A DNA stretch of 64,000 nucleotides from Ectothiorhodospira shaposhnikovii (GCF_016584105.1 NZ_NRSM01000012.1:1-64000); one strand, 5' to 3'; positions 43,189 through 52,856 are shown, counted from the stretch's first letter. Numbers and translations are program-made. The notes: generated from the letters alone by a model not told the origin.

Positions 43189-43804
43189 CCACCGGTCTTT
43201 GCAAACGCTGTGACAAGGCGTCCGTCAGCCCCTGTGCCGCCAGCCCCCAGTCCGTCCGCACGCCCAGCGCCGCCAGCGAGGTGGTCGCCAGGCCCCGGTA
43301 GCCGCAGGGATTGATGCGGTCAAAGGCGGACAGGTCAGGATCGAGATTGAAGGCCAGACCGTGATAACTGCCTCCCCGTCTGACCCGCAGCCCCAGGGCG
43401 GCAATCTTGGCCCCATCCACGTAGACCCCCGGCGCATCCGGCCTGGCCCGGGCGGTGATGCCCCGGGTCGCCAGATAATCGATCACCGCCGACTCCAGCG
43501 CGTTCACCAGGGCCCTCACCCCCAGACCCGAGCGCCGCAGATCCAGCAGGGTGTAGATCACCACCTGACCAGGTCCGTGGTAGGTCACCTGCCCTCCCCG
43601 GTCCACCGGAATCACCGGAATGTCCCCGGGATCGAGCACGTGCTCCGGCTTGCCGTTGAGCCCCAGGGTGAATACCGGAGGATGCTCCACCTGCCAGAAT
43701 TCGTCGGCGGTGGCGTCATCCCGGGTATCGGTGAAGACCTGCATCTGCCGCCAGGTGGACTCGTAGTCCCGACGCCCCAGACGGCGAACCAGTATGGCGG
43801 ACAT
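43175..43804 (-). CDS. lipB: Octanoyl-ACP:protein octanoyltransferase
   Basis: A 209-residue enzyme that moves octanoyl from ACP to lipoyl domains. It has [29 protein letters not shown], the catalytic Lys in GAKIAALG and the catalytic Cys in [10 protein letters not shown]. The gene starts ten bases after ybeD; lipA is not in the window. Its 3' end overlaps prmC, which faces it. Confidence 0.97.
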   Translation of the reverse strand: MSAILVRRLGRRDYESTWRQMQVFTDTRDDATADEFWQVEHPPVFTLGLNGKPEHVLDPGDIPVIPVDRGGQVTYHGPGQVVIYTLLDLRRSGLGVRALVNALESAVIDYLATRGITARARPDAPGVYVDGAKIAALGLRVRRGGSYHGLAFNLDPDLSAFDRINPCGYRGLATTSLAALGVRTDWGLAAQGLTDALSQRLQRPVVIAP

Positions 43805-43814
43805 CAGAGCTGAC

Positions 43815-44087
43815 TCAGAGGGTCATCTGGACCAGCTCGCAGGCATTGAGCTCAAGATACAGGGCATCCATCTGCGCCTGGCTTTGGGCATGCACACGGA
43901 TGGTAATGGCCTGATAGCGCCCACCCTTGGAGGCGCGCATGGAGATATCCGATTCCCGGATATCCGGCACGTGCTTGACGACGATGGCCCGCACCCGTTC
44001 TCCCAGTTCCGGTACCGAAGCCCCAAAAACCTTCACCGGGAACTGGCAAGGGAACTGCAATCCCATCCCTTCAGGCGTTTGCATCAC
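43815..44087 (-). CDS. ybeD: DUF493 (YbeD) family protein
   Basis: A 90-residue ACT-like alpha-beta protein beginning [13 protein letters not shown] and containing [25 protein letters not shown]. The family is small and conserved and almost always lies beside lipB; it is proposed to regulate metabolism or the lipoate pathway, with no proven reaction. The ATG overlaps the D-amino acid transaminase stop (ATGA). Confidence 0.93.
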   Translation of the reverse strand: MMQTPEGMGLQFPCQFPVKVFGASVPELGERVRAIVVKHVPDIRESDISMRASKGGRYQAITIRVHAQSQAQMDALYLELNACELVQMTL

Positions 44088-44935
44088 GCGCCCTCCCGCA
44101 ACCGCAACTTGTAATCCTGATACAGATCATGAACCCGCCGCCAGACCGGGCCGGGGACTCCCGTCCCCACCGGCCGGCCATCCAGACGGGTGACAGGCAG
44201 GATCTCCCGGGTGGAACTGGTCAGCCATATCTCCTCGGCCACCCGCAGGGACTGCTCGGGAATGGCTGATTCCATCAATGGCAACCCGGCCTCCTGGGCC
44301 AGTTCCACCACCAGATCCCGGGTGATGCCGGGCAGAAGGGACCGGTCCTTGGGCGGGGTGACGATAACCCCGTCTCCCACCACGAACAGGTTGCTGGCAG
44401 CCCCTTCCGTTGCCAGTCCATGACGGATCAGGATGGCTTCCGTCGCCCCGGCATCCAGCGCCTCCTGACGGGCCAGCACGTTGGGCAGCAGGGTGATGGC
44501 CTTGATGTCGCAGCGGGACCAGCGATGGTCGTCCATCACCACCGCCGCCACCCCCTGCTCCAGCATTGCCGGATTCCGGGGTGCAATGGGGTTGACCATG
44601 GCAAAGACCGTGGGCCGGACGCCGGTCGGGAACGCATGATCACGGCGAGCCTCGCCCCGGGTCACCTGGACATAGAGACTGCGGTCCCCGCCCGGGTTTT
44701 TCTCCAGCAGGGCCGTGAACAACGCCTTCCAGCCCGACCGATCAAGGGGATTCACGATGCGCACCTCGGCCAGGCTGCGCTCCAGGCGCTCCAGGTGTTC
44801 CGCAAGGCGCAGCGGATGGCCACCGAAGACCGGGATCACCTCATAGATCCCATCACCGAAAAGAAAACCCCGGTCGAACACGGACACCCGGGCCTGGGTT
44901 TCCGGAACGAACTCGCCATTGAGATAGATGATCAT
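44084..44935 (-). CDS. dat: Class IV aminotransferase, D-amino acid transaminase type
   Basis: A 283-residue fold-type IV PLP enzyme. It opens IIYLNGEFVPETQARVSVFDRGFLFGDGIYEV, has the PLP Lys in CDIKAITLLPNVLARQEA, the LATEGAASNLF loop and TSSTREILPV for phosphate binding. It interconverts D-amino acids and 2-oxo acids, giving D-Glu or D-Ala for cell walls; branched-chain and ADC-lyase activity are alternatives in this fold. ATG 44935 is chosen, with GGTGG upstream. The neighbourhood (dacA, rlpA, mltB) fits cell-wall D-amino acid supply. Confidence 0.88.
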   Translation of the reverse strand: MIIYLNGEFVPETQARVSVFDRGFLFGDGIYEVIPVFGGHPLRLAEHLERLERSLAEVRIVNPLDRSGWKALFTALLEKNPGGDRSLYVQVTRGEARRDHAFPTGVRPTVFAMVNPIAPRNPAMLEQGVAAVVMDDHRWSRCDIKAITLLPNVLARQEALDAGATEAILIRHGLATEGAASNLFVVGDGVIVTPPKDRSLLPGITRDLVVELAQEAGLPLMESAIPEQSLRVAEEIWLTSSTREILPVTRLDGRPVGTGVPGPVWRRVHDLYQDYKLRLREGA

Positions 44936-44982
44936 GTCTTGAACCACCCGAAGGTTAGGGGAACACTGAACAAGTACGCCAC

Positions 44983-45010
44983 CGCCACTCCCGCCATGGC
45001 GGGAGTGGCG
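44983..45010. repeat. 28-base perfect palindrome, REP-like
   Basis: The arm CGCCACTCCCGCCA meets its exact complement with no loop. The core CTCCCGCCATGGCGGGAG resembles the REP copies at 4950-5012 and 10663. A related CCGCTTGCGCG fragment follows at 45037-45047. It lies between dacA and dat and may separate the two transcripts. Confidence 0.65.
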
Positions 45011-45070
45011 GAATGTCCATGCGGTCACTGGATTTTCCGCTTGCGCGTAAAAGACTTGCTCAGAACATTC

Positions 45071-46240
45071 TTAACGAATCCACATCAAGGCACCGTCGAT
45101 CAGGCGCCGGAACAAGCCACCCTCCTCGACGCCCTGCAACGCCACCAGAGGCAGCACCCGCAGAGGCTCGCCATCCAGCATGATGCGCAGTTCACCATGG
45201 GCACGTCCCTGCTCGATGGGGGCCTCCAGCTTGCTGCCCAGGGAAATCTCGGCCTGGAGACGCTCATAACTGCCTCTGGGAATGGTTACGTAAAGATCCT
45301 GCACCAGTCCCAGCGGAACCTTGTTCTGTTCCCCCTTGTAGACCCGGGCTTCAGTCAGGGTCCGCCCGCCGTCATAAAGTTTGTGGCCCTCGAACTGCCT
45401 GAAGCCCCAGTTGAACAGGGCCTGGGACTCATTGGCGCGAATACGTCCACCCTGTTCGTGATCACCGGCCTGGATACCCATGACGGCGGCCACCAGGCGC
45501 ATGCCGTCCCGCTGGGCGGAAGACACCAGGTTATAACCGGCGCTGCTGGTCCACCCGGTTTTGCCCCCATCCACGGAATCATCGCGCCACAACAGGATGT
45601 TGCGGTTGGACTGGGAAATACCGTTGAAGGCGAAGCTGCGCTCGGAATAATAGGGATAGTATTCGGGGAAATTCCGGATCAGGGCCTGCATCAGCACGGC
45701 AATGTCTTGGGCGGTGGTGTACTGGGGTGTTTCACTGGGCAGGCCATGGCTGTTCTGGAACTGGGTATCGTACATCCCCAGGGCGCGGGCCTGGGCATTC
45801 ATCATGTCCACGAAAGCCCCTTCCGTGCCGGCGATGCGCTCCGCCAGGGCGACGCAGGCATCGTTGCCGGACTGCACGATCATGCCCCGGATCAGCTCCT
45901 CCACCCCTACCTGGGTATTCACCTCGATGAACATGCGCGATGCGCCCCGCATGCCGGTACGCCAGGCCCGCTCACTCACGTCCACCCGTTCATTCAAGGC
46001 CAGCCGGCCGTCCTGCAGCTCCTTGAAGACGATATAGGCGGTCATGATTTTGGTGAGACTGGCGGGTTCCACCCGCTCATTGGACGCACGCTCAGCAAGC
46101 ACCATGCCACTGACCGCATCCAGCACCACGTAGTTGCGGGCAGTCAGATCCGAGGGAGGGGAAACACGCAGGTTGGCGGCGGCCAGTCCGGGCAACAGGA
46201 GGGCAAGCAACAGAACGCTGACGACGATTCTTGGCATCAT
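45071..46240 (-). CDS. dacA: D-alanyl-D-alanine carboxypeptidase (PBP5/6 type)
   Basis: A 389-residue penicillin-binding protein that trims pentapeptides in the periplasm. It has a signal peptide, SLTK (catalytic Ser), SGN, and KTG in VDGGKTGWT, plus the PBP5_C domain (VTIPRGSYERLQAEISLGS) and a C-terminal amphipathic anchor (GLFRRLIDGALMWIR). The start at 46240 uses the first of two adjacent ATGs with a coherent signal peptide; longer frames are not supported. It follows rlpA in the rod-shape gene cluster. Confidence 0.97.
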   Translation of the reverse strand: MMPRIVVSVLLLALLLPGLAAANLRVSPPSDLTARNYVVLDAVSGMVLAERASNERVEPASLTKIMTAYIVFKELQDGRLALNERVDVSERAWRTGMRGASRMFIEVNTQVGVEELIRGMIVQSGNDACVALAERIAGTEGAFVDMMNAQARALGMYDTQFQNSHGLPSETPQYTTAQDIAVLMQALIRNFPEYYPYYSERSFAFNGISQSNRNILLWRDDSVDGGKTGWTSSAGYNLVSSAQRDGMRLVAAVMGIQAGDHEQGGRIRANESQALFNWGFRQFEGHKLYDGGRTLTEARVYKGEQNKVPLGLVQDLYVTIPRGSYERLQAEISLGSKLEAPIEQGRAHGELRIMLDGEPLRVLPLVALQGVEEGGLFRRLIDGALMWIR

Positions 46241-46327
46241 GGCATCTTCAGGGGCTGTAAAACCGACGGATTTGATCTTCGTACGGAAAAGGGTAACACA
46301 CCAGGGACACCCCGGATGCAAAGGGGT

Positions 46328-47194
46328 TCAATCGGAGACGACCCGATAGTCGCCAAGCCCCATGGATTGAAGGATCCGGACCGTATCCCGCTTGCTGCGT
46401 ACATCCGTAAGGGGGCCGATGCGCACCCGGTAAAGGGTGGTGTCGGCCTGGCGAGTCTCCAGGACGGCCACCTGCTCCAACCGGGCATGCAGGCGATCGC
46501 GCAACTGCTCCGCATTCACGCGGCTGGAAAAGGCGCCCACCTGCAGAAACACGGGCCCGGCCAGGCCGGATTCGGACGGCCCGGCGGGTGATGTCGGCTC
46601 CACCCACCCTGCCTGGATGACATCCGGCCCGGACTGTCCGGGAATCAGGGCCTTGACCTCCACCCGCGCCGTGCCCCGATCCAGCATGCCGATGCGATGG
46701 GCCGCCGCATAGGAAAGGTCGATGATGCGATTGTCCACGAACGGGCCCCGGTCATTCACCCGTACCACCACGCTGCGGCCGTTTTCCAGGTTGGTTACCC
46801 GCACATAGGTGGGCAGGGGCAATGATGTATGGGCCGCCGTCATGGCGAACATGTCGTAGGGCTCGCCACTGGAGGTGCGCCGGCCATGGAACTTGGTCCC
46901 GTACCAGGAGGCCACGCCGCGCTCACGATACCCCTCCGCGCTGCTCAGGGTGGTGTAGCGCCGTCCGAACACCACATAGGACTCCGGATTGCCGTAACGG
47001 CTCGGGGGCTCGGCCCGGGGCACCGGCTCGGGAATCCGGGAAAGGTCGGGGATCTGGCCGGGATGGGGGGCACCATCCCGATCTTCAGGTATGTAGCCGG
47101 AAACAGGAGCTGGACCACGGCTGCCGCTGCAGGCAGCCAGGATCAACGACAGCAGGAGAAGCGGCAGGAGACGCATGGCGTCGTGCCGGATCAC
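46328..47194 (-). CDS. rlpA: RlpA-like septal lytic transglycosylase lipoprotein
   Basis: A 288-residue lipoprotein (lipobox LILAAC). The double-psi beta-barrel at about 85-175 has GVASWYGTKFHGRRTSSGE, the catalytic-type MTAAH, and VVVRVNDRGPF; a C-terminal SPOR domain (VFLQVGAFSSRVNAEQLRDRL) binds denuded glycan at septa. The GTG at 47194 overlaps the mltB stop and has GGGA close upstream, so it is used; ATG 47176 at the signal start is the alternative. It acts with MltB in peptidoglycan cutting. Confidence 0.93.
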   Translation of the reverse strand: MIRHDAMRLLPLLLLSLILAACSGSRGPAPVSGYIPEDRDGAPHPGQIPDLSRIPEPVPRAEPPSRYGNPESYVVFGRRYTTLSSAEGYRERGVASWYGTKFHGRRTSSGEPYDMFAMTAAHTSLPLPTYVRVTNLENGRSVVVRVNDRGPFVDNRIIDLSYAAAHRIGMLDRGTARVEVKALIPGQSGPDVIQAGWVEPTSPAGPSESGLAGPVFLQVGAFSSRVNAEQLRDRLHARLEQVAVLETRQADTTLYRVRIGPLTDVRSKRDTVRILQSMGLGDYRVVSD

Positions 47195-48258
47195 CGCATC
47201 CCACCATCCGCCAGGGCCTGTTCCCGGGCCTTGCGGATCTCCCGGGCCAGCTCATACACCGCCATGGCATAGAGGGGGCTGCGGTTGTAGCGGGTGATGA
47301 CGTAGAAATTCCCGTAACCCAGCCAGACCTGGGTCCCCTCCTCCGCCTGCAGTTCGATCACCGAAAAGCGGGCATCCGGCGCCACACGCCCTTCCGGCAC
47401 GATGCCATGACGGGCCAGTTCATCGAGACCATACCGGGCCTGGTAACCGCCCCCGACCAGGGACTTGTAGGCATCCCCCTCCACCCGGGCCCGCACCACC
47501 ACGGGCTCCCCCATGGCCCAGTGATGGCGGCGGAAGTAATTGGCCACGCTGCCGATGGCATCGGGCCAGGAATTGAGCAGATCGCGGCGACCGTCGCCGC
47601 TGAAGTCCACGGCATACTCACGATAACTGGAAGAGATGAACTGCCCCCGGCCCATGGCCCCCGCATAGGAACCCAGCGTACCGCGCAGGTCCAGCCTTTC
47701 CTCCCGCACCAGATGAAGGTAGTGGCGTAGTTCGGAGCGGAAGAAATTCGCCCGGGGCGGGTAGTCAAAACCCAGGGTCACCAGGGCATCCAGCACCGGG
47801 AAGGTACCTTGATGGCGTCCGTAGAAGGTTTCCACGCCGATGATGGCGACAATGATCTCCGCATTGACCTGGAAGGCCTCCTGGGCACGCAGGATGGTCG
47901 CCTCGTGTTCCTGCCAGAACCGCTCTCCGGCGCGGATCCGCTGCTCGGTGAGGAAGATCGGGCGGTAATCCTTCCAGGGCCGGGCCTCCGCCGGGGTGGA
48001 AATCAGATCCAGGACCCGCTGCTGCGGCGTGGCTTCGGCAAACAGGCGCTCCAGTTCTAGGGCATCGAAACCATCTTCCGCGGCCAGGGTGCGGATGAAC
48101 TCCCGGACGTCATCACGCTCAAGGTAAGGCGGATCGCCGGCCACCAGACCGAGCGGGTTGGCCCCGGCCTGGCCGCAGATACCCAGCAGCAACCCTATCA
48201 ACAGCAGGAAGGATATGCGACGGTGGAAAGGCACTGAAGAAGCGCTCAGGGAAGTCAT
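47191..48258 (-). CDS. mltB: Lytic murein transglycosylase B
   Basis: A 355-residue enzyme that cleaves MurNAc-GlcNAc bonds giving anhydro ends. It shows the catalytic Glu in AIIGVETFYGRH, GAMGRGQFISSSYREYAVDFSG, and TQVWLGYGNFYVITRYN. E. coli MltB is a lipoprotein; here the signal (LLIGLLLGICGQAGANP) has no good lipobox, so the enzyme may be soluble in the periplasm. It overlaps rodA by TGATG and rlpA by GTGA. Confidence 0.95.
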   Translation of the reverse strand: MTSLSASSVPFHRRISFLLLIGLLLGICGQAGANPLGLVAGDPPYLERDDVREFIRTLAAEDGFDALELERLFAEATPQQRVLDLISTPAEARPWKDYRPIFLTEQRIRAGERFWQEHEATILRAQEAFQVNAEIIVAIIGVETFYGRHQGTFPVLDALVTLGFDYPPRANFFRSELRHYLHLVREERLDLRGTLGSYAGAMGRGQFISSSYREYAVDFSGDGRRDLLNSWPDAIGSVANYFRRHHWAMGEPVVVRARVEGDAYKSLVGGGYQARYGLDELARHGIVPEGRVAPDARFSVIELQAEEGTQVWLGYGNFYVITRYNRSPLYAMAVYELAREIRKAREQALADGGMR

Positions 48259-49373
48259 CAGGCAAGTAGTCTGCGATGGGAGTTGATGGACATGAGAATA
48301 CCGAAAGCCGCCATCAGGGTCACCATGGACGTACCGCCGTAACTGAACAGGGGCAAGGGCACCCCAACCACCGGCAACAATCCCGACACCATGCCCATAT
48401 TGACGAACACATAGACGAAAAAGGTGAAGCTCAGACTGCCGGCCAGCAGGCGCGAGTAGGTATCCTGGGCCCGCAGGGCAATGGTCAGCCCACGCAGGAT
48501 CACCAACAGGTAAAGGGACAGCAGCAACAGTACGCCCATCAGTCCGAACTCCTCGGCATAGACGGCAAAGATGAAGTCGGTGGAACGCTCCGGCAGGAAC
48601 TCAAGCTGGGACTGGGTACCGTTGAGCCAGCCCTTGCCGTAGAGTCCGCCGGAACCGATGGCGATCTTGGACTGGATGATGTGGTAACCGGCCCCGAGGG
48701 GATCGCTCTCCGGGTTCAGCAACGTGAGCACCCGCCGTCGCTGATAATCCTGCATGAAATGCCACAATACCGGCGCCGCCACCAGGGCCAGGGCGCCCAG
48801 TCCCATGAGGATGCGCCAACGCACCCCGGCCAGAAAAATGATCACCAGACCGGAACCCGCCACCAGCAACGCGGTGCCCAGATCCGGCTGCTTGGCGATG
48901 AGCACTGCCGGCACCATGACCAGCAGACCGGCCGCCACCACTTCCAGAAAGCGGGGCGGCAGGGGACGGTCGGCAAAATACCAGGCCACCGTCATGGGCA
49001 CGGCGATCTTCATGAATTCGGAGGGCTGGAAACGCACCACGCCCAGATCCAGCCACCGTTGCGCCCCCTTGCCCACCTCACCGAAGAGCATCACGCCCAG
49101 CAACAGCAGGATCCCGGCGGCATACACCCACGGCGACCATTGACGCAGGTGATGCGCCGGGATCTGGGCCATCACCATCAATATGGTGAAGGCAATGCCC
49201 ACCCGCACCCCCTGGCGATACAGGGTATCCAGATTTTCCCCACTGGCGCTGTAGAGGACCACAAAGCCCATCGCCAGCAACAACGCCACCCCACCCAACA
49301 ACAAGAGGTCCAGATGCAGGGCACGGACAATGGCGCGCCCCAACCCGTGCTCTTCCGCGGTGCCGTTCAGCAT
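48258..49373 (-). CDS. rodA: Rod-shape SEDS glycosyltransferase RodA
   Basis: A 371-residue membrane protein with about ten hydrophobic spans. The SEDS hallmarks are QPDLGTALL, KIAIGSGGLYGKGWLNG with the following QLEFLPERSTDFIFAVYAEEFG, and VGVPLPLFSYGGTSM. RodA polymerises glycan from lipid II for elongation, working with PBP2. Its ATG overlaps the mrdA stop (TGATG) and its stop overlaps mltB. Confidence 0.97.
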   Translation of the reverse strand: MLNGTAEEHGLGRAIVRALHLDLLLLGGVALLLAMGFVVLYSASGENLDTLYRQGVRVGIAFTILMVMAQIPAHHLRQWSPWVYAAGILLLLGVMLFGEVGKGAQRWLDLGVVRFQPSEFMKIAVPMTVAWYFADRPLPPRFLEVVAAGLLVMVPAVLIAKQPDLGTALLVAGSGLVIIFLAGVRWRILMGLGALALVAAPVLWHFMQDYQRRRVLTLLNPESDPLGAGYHIIQSKIAIGSGGLYGKGWLNGTQSQLEFLPERSTDFIFAVYAEEFGLMGVLLLLSLYLLVILRGLTIALRAQDTYSRLLAGSLSFTFFVYVFVNMGMVSGLLPVVGVPLPLFSYGGTSMVTLMAAFGILMSINSHRRLLA

Positions 49374-51226
49374 CAGGGGGTTATCTCCAGCATGAAATAG
49401 TCCATCACCTTGCGGGCCACCGGCGCCGCCACCCGACCGCCGCTGCCGCCATTCTCCACCAGCACCGCCACCGCAATCCGGGGATCATCCGCCGGGGCAA
49501 AGCCGATGAACAAGGCATGATCCCTCAGATGTTTGGCCACCGATGCCTCGTCATATTCCTCGTCATCCGCCAACCCGAACACCTGTGACGTCCCGGTCTT
49601 GCCGGCAATGCGGTAGAGGGCATCCCGTCCCGCGGACTGGTACGCCGTACCGTTGGGTCGGTGCATGACGTGCTCCATCGGAATCAGGACCTGGTCCCAA
49701 TGCTCCGAACGGGACACCTGTACCGGCGGCGGGAATTCCGGTTCGGCCACATGCAGCTCCTCGCCGTCCTCGCCCAGCACACCGCGCAACAGATGGGGAC
49801 GTACCCGCTGCCCCCGCATGGCCAGGGTACTGCTGATGGAAGCCAGCTGCATGGGTGTGGCCAGCATGTAACCTTGACCGATGGAGGTGATCAGGGTCTC
49901 GCCCGGGAACCAGGGCATGCCATGGGCACCTCGCTTCCATTCCCGGCTGGGCAACAGACCTCGGCGTTCTCCCGTACTGTCGATACCCGTGGCCTCCCCC
50001 ACCCCGAAACGCCCCAGAAACTCCGACATGCGATCGATCCCCAGCCGGTAGGACATGTCGTAGAAATACACGTCGGATGACTGGGTGATGGCCTTGTCCA
50101 GGTCCACCCAGCCATGACCGTGCCGGCGCCAGTCCCGATAGCGCCGAGTGTCGTTGGGCAGGGTGTAATAGCCGGCGGCGAACATCATGCGATCCGCCCG
50201 GATCACCCCATGCTCAAGCCCCGCCAGACCCACCAGCATCTTCAGGGTGGAACCGGGCGGGTACTGGCCGGAGAGGGCACGGTTGAACAGGGGCTGGCGC
50301 CGGTTATTGCGCAAATCCTGGAAAGTGCGGACCGGAATCCCGTGCACGAACAGATTCGGATCGAAGGTAGGCATGCTGACCATGGCCAGAACCTCACCGT
50401 TGCGGGGGTCCATGGCGACGATGGCGCCGGCCATGCCGTCCAGGGCCTCCTGGGCCACAGCCTGCAGACGCACATCCAGGCTCAGCACCAGGTCACGCCC
50501 CGGCACAGGTGGCTCCCGCTCCAGTACCCGAAGAATTCGACCCTGGGCATTCACCTCCACCTTCTGATGCCCTACCTGACCATGCAGTTGATCCTCGTAA
50601 TAGCGTTCCACTCCCAGCTTGCCGATATGGGTGGTGCCGGCGTAGCGACGGGAATCGATGCGCGCCAGTTCCCGTTCGTCGATGCGCCCCACATAGCCGA
50701 TGACATGGGCCAGGGCCTCGCCATGGGGGTAGTGGCGCGCCACCCGGGCCTGCACATCCACCCCGGGGAACAGGTGCCGGTTGACGGCAAAATTGGCCAG
50801 TTCCTCATCGGTGAGATTGAGCTTGAGCGGTACCGCCTGGAAGGGGCGCTTGCCCCGCAGGGAGCGACGAAAACGGTCGATTTCGGAGGCATCCAGATCC
50901 AGCAGCGTCGACAGGCGGTCAAGGGTATCCTGCAGGTTGTCCACCTGCTCCAGAATCACCTCCAGCTGATAGGCCGGTCGGTTCTCCGCCAGCAATACCC
51001 CGTTACGGTCATAAATCAGCCCCCTGGGAGGAGGCAGGGCCTCCAGCCGCACCCGATTGTTCTGGGACAGGGTGGAAAAATGGGAATGGTTGACCACCTG
51101 CAACTGTGTCAGCCGCACCCCGACAAGACCGAACAGCAGAACGATGATGACGCCCAGGGTGATGATCCGGGCCAGGAACAGGCGCTGCTCTTGATGTTGA
51201 TTCTTGATGGGTTGACGCGACGACAT
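49373..51226 (-). CDS. mrdA: Penicillin-binding protein 2 (elongasome transpeptidase)
   Basis: A 617-residue protein with one N-terminal membrane span, a PBP dimerisation domain (about 60-240) and a transpeptidase domain. The active site has STLK in QYPPGSTLKML, SSD in ITQSSDVYFYD and KTGT in IAGKTGTSQV. It cross-links peptidoglycan during rod elongation with RodA, encoded immediately downstream. The gene is first in the mrdA-rodA-mltB-rlpA string and is preceded by the convergent-side ppa terminator. Confidence 0.97.
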   Translation of the reverse strand: MSSRQPIKNQHQEQRLFLARIITLGVIIVLLFGLVGVRLTQLQVVNHSHFSTLSQNNRVRLEALPPPRGLIYDRNGVLLAENRPAYQLEVILEQVDNLQDTLDRLSTLLDLDASEIDRFRRSLRGKRPFQAVPLKLNLTDEELANFAVNRHLFPGVDVQARVARHYPHGEALAHVIGYVGRIDERELARIDSRRYAGTTHIGKLGVERYYEDQLHGQVGHQKVEVNAQGRILRVLEREPPVPGRDLVLSLDVRLQAVAQEALDGMAGAIVAMDPRNGEVLAMVSMPTFDPNLFVHGIPVRTFQDLRNNRRQPLFNRALSGQYPPGSTLKMLVGLAGLEHGVIRADRMMFAAGYYTLPNDTRRYRDWRRHGHGWVDLDKAITQSSDVYFYDMSYRLGIDRMSEFLGRFGVGEATGIDSTGERRGLLPSREWKRGAHGMPWFPGETLITSIGQGYMLATPMQLASISSTLAMRGQRVRPHLLRGVLGEDGEELHVAEPEFPPPVQVSRSEHWDQVLIPMEHVMHRPNGTAYQSAGRDALYRIAGKTGTSQVFGLADDEEYDEASVAKHLRDHALFIGFAPADDPRIAVAVLVENGGSGGRVAAPVARKVMDYFMLEITP

Positions 51227-51300
51227 GCCCTTGATCCGGAAGACTCATGGCCACACGGGCAGGAGGGGGTTGCGGGGGGCCGGCGTGCCTGAAACTGCGG

Positions 51301-51334
51301 GTAAAGAGTTGGGGAGACCATCTGACTCCCCAAC
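51301..51334 (-). terminator. Rho-independent terminator of ppa
   Basis: A nine-base stem GTTGGGGAG/CTCCCCAAC with a nine-base loop begins eight bases after the ppa stop; on the minus strand it is followed by a short T-rich CTCTTTACC. It would separate ppa from mrdA. Confidence 0.75.
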
Positions 51335-51341
51335 GCCATGA

Positions 51342-51875
51342 TCAGGCCTGGGCCTGATAACGCTTCACGGAATTCTCGATCTCCGCCCTGGCCTCGTCAA
51401 CGCCGACCCAGCCTTCGACCTTCACCCACTTGCCGGGTTCCAGTTCCTTGTAATGCTCGAAGAAGTGCTTGATCTGGTCCAGCAGCAACGCAGGGACATC
51501 ACCAGGACCCTGGATGTGGTCATATTCCCGGGACAGCTTGGACACGGGCACCGCCAGCAGCTTGGCATCCTCGCCCGCCTCGTCGGTCATCTTCAGCATG
51601 CCCACGGGACGGCAACGGATCACGCTGCCGCTGACCACCGGGAAGGGAGTCATGACCAGCACATCCACCGGATCCCCGTCATCGGACAGGGTGTGGGGCA
51701 CGAAACCGTAGTTGCAGGGGTAAAACATGGGGCTGGCCATGAAGCGATCCACCAGCAGGGCACCGCTGTCCTTGTCCACCTCGTACTTGACCGGCGAGGC
51801 GTAAGCAGGAATCTCGATGATCACGTTGATGTCATTGGGCAGGTCTTTGCCTGCGGAGATCTTGTCGATGTTCAT
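51342..51875 (-). CDS. ppa: Inorganic pyrophosphatase, family I
   Basis: A 177-residue soluble enzyme that hydrolyses PPi. It shows [23 protein letters not shown], the metal site [26 protein letters not shown] and [11 protein letters not shown]. Length matches bacterial hexameric enzymes. It is divergent from adk with about 180 bases between, and is followed by a hairpin terminator. Confidence 0.98.
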   Translation of the reverse strand: MNIDKISAGKDLPNDINVIIEIPAYASPVKYEVDKDSGALLVDRFMASPMFYPCNYGFVPHTLSDDGDPVDVLVMTPFPVVSGSVIRCRPVGMLKMTDEAGEDAKLLAVPVSKLSREYDHIQGPGDVPALLLDQIKHFFEHYKELEPGKWVKVEGWVGVDEARAEIENSVKRYQAQA

Positions 51876-51977
51876 TGGATCAGGCCCAAGGGAGTTGTGA
51901 ATCAGGAGGCGGCATTATAACGGCAACCCGGCCGGCGAAAAGACATCTCGCGCGGGGGGTGCTTGCGTGCCGCACAC

Positions 51978-52006
51978 TTGAGCAGGTATAAGTTTCCGCC
52001 TAATGT
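51978..52006 (+). promoter_or_regulatory. Candidate sigma-70 promoter of adk
   Basis: TTGAGC (51978-51983) and TAATGT (52001-52006) are separated by exactly 17 bases; four of six positions match consensus in each. Transcription would start about 40 bases before the adk ATG, whose AGAGGAAA ribosome site is strong. Confidence 0.5.
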
Positions 52007-52052
52007 CTTTATAACCCATGCAATACACGCCTATATCTAAAGAGGAAATGCC

Positions 52053-52706
52053 ATGCGTATCGTGCTTCTGGGCGCACCGGGATCCGGCAAGGGAACCCAG
52101 TCCAAGCTGATCATGGAGCGTTACAAGGTGCCTCAGATCTCCACCGGGGATCTCCTGCGCGCTGCCGTTTCCGCCGGAACGCCCCTGGGCCAGCAGGCCA
52201 AGGCCGCCATGGACGCAGGCCAGCTGGTGACCGATGATATCGTCCTGGGCATGATCCGTGAACGTCTGGCGATGCCGGATACCCAGCAGGGGTATATCCT
52301 GGACGGCTTCCCCCGCAACCTGGCCCAGGCCGGGGCCCTGGATGACCTGCTCAAGGAACTGGGCAAACCGCTGGACGTGGCCCTGCTCATCGACGTGGAC
52401 TTCGACAACCTGATGCAGCGCCTCACCGGCCGCCAGACCTGCGGCTCCTGCGGCGCCGTGTTCAACCGCCACACCAACCCCTCCCGGAAAGAAGGCGTGT
52501 GCGATGTCTGCGGTGGTGAACTCACCCACCGTGCGGACGACAACGAGGAAACCATCGGCAAGCGCCTCAAGGTCTACGAAGACCAGACCCGTCCCCTGGT
52601 GCAGTATTACAGTGAACGCAGCCTGCTGCAGACGGTGAAGGGTGAGGGTGAGATCGAGTCCATCTACAAGGCAGTCTCCGCGGTGCTTGAGTCCACGCGT
52701 CAGTAA
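52053..52706 (+). CDS. adk: Adenylate kinase with zinc-type LID
   Basis: A 217-residue long-form enzyme catalysing ATP + AMP = 2 ADP. P-loop GAPGSGKGTQ, the DGFPR motif, and an LID with four cysteines (TCGSCGAVFN and CDVCGGE) that should bind zinc. Enteric enzymes use non-Cys residues at these positions, so this is the Zn-LID type more usual in Gram-positives, though seen in other proteobacteria. AGAGGAAA lies before ATG 52053. Confidence 0.97.
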   Translation: MRIVLLGAPGSGKGTQSKLIMERYKVPQISTGDLLRAAVSAGTPLGQQAKAAMDAGQLVTDDIVLGMIRERLAMPDTQQGYILDGFPRNLAQAGALDDLLKELGKPLDVALLIDVDFDNLMQRLTGRQTCGSCGAVFNRHTNPSRKEGVCDVCGGELTHRADDNEETIGKRLKVYEDQTRPLVQYYSERSLLQTVKGEGEIESIYKAVSAVLESTRQ

Positions 52707-52856
52707 GTTCCCCATTCGGCCCCTGGACATTGCGCATGTCCCGGGGCCGCCCTCACTCTTGATGCCTATCCTCATCATTCACATGGTTTCCGGTCCGATT
52801 CACCCAGGCATCTCGCCACGGGGAGCATCCAGTTTGGGTGCGGCGCATATCCGCCC

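Noticed and set aside
44420-46591. 723-codon plus-strand frame opposite dat, dacA and rlpA
   Set aside because: Three well-identified genes occupy the other strand; the His/Gly-rich translation is typical of a reverse shadow.
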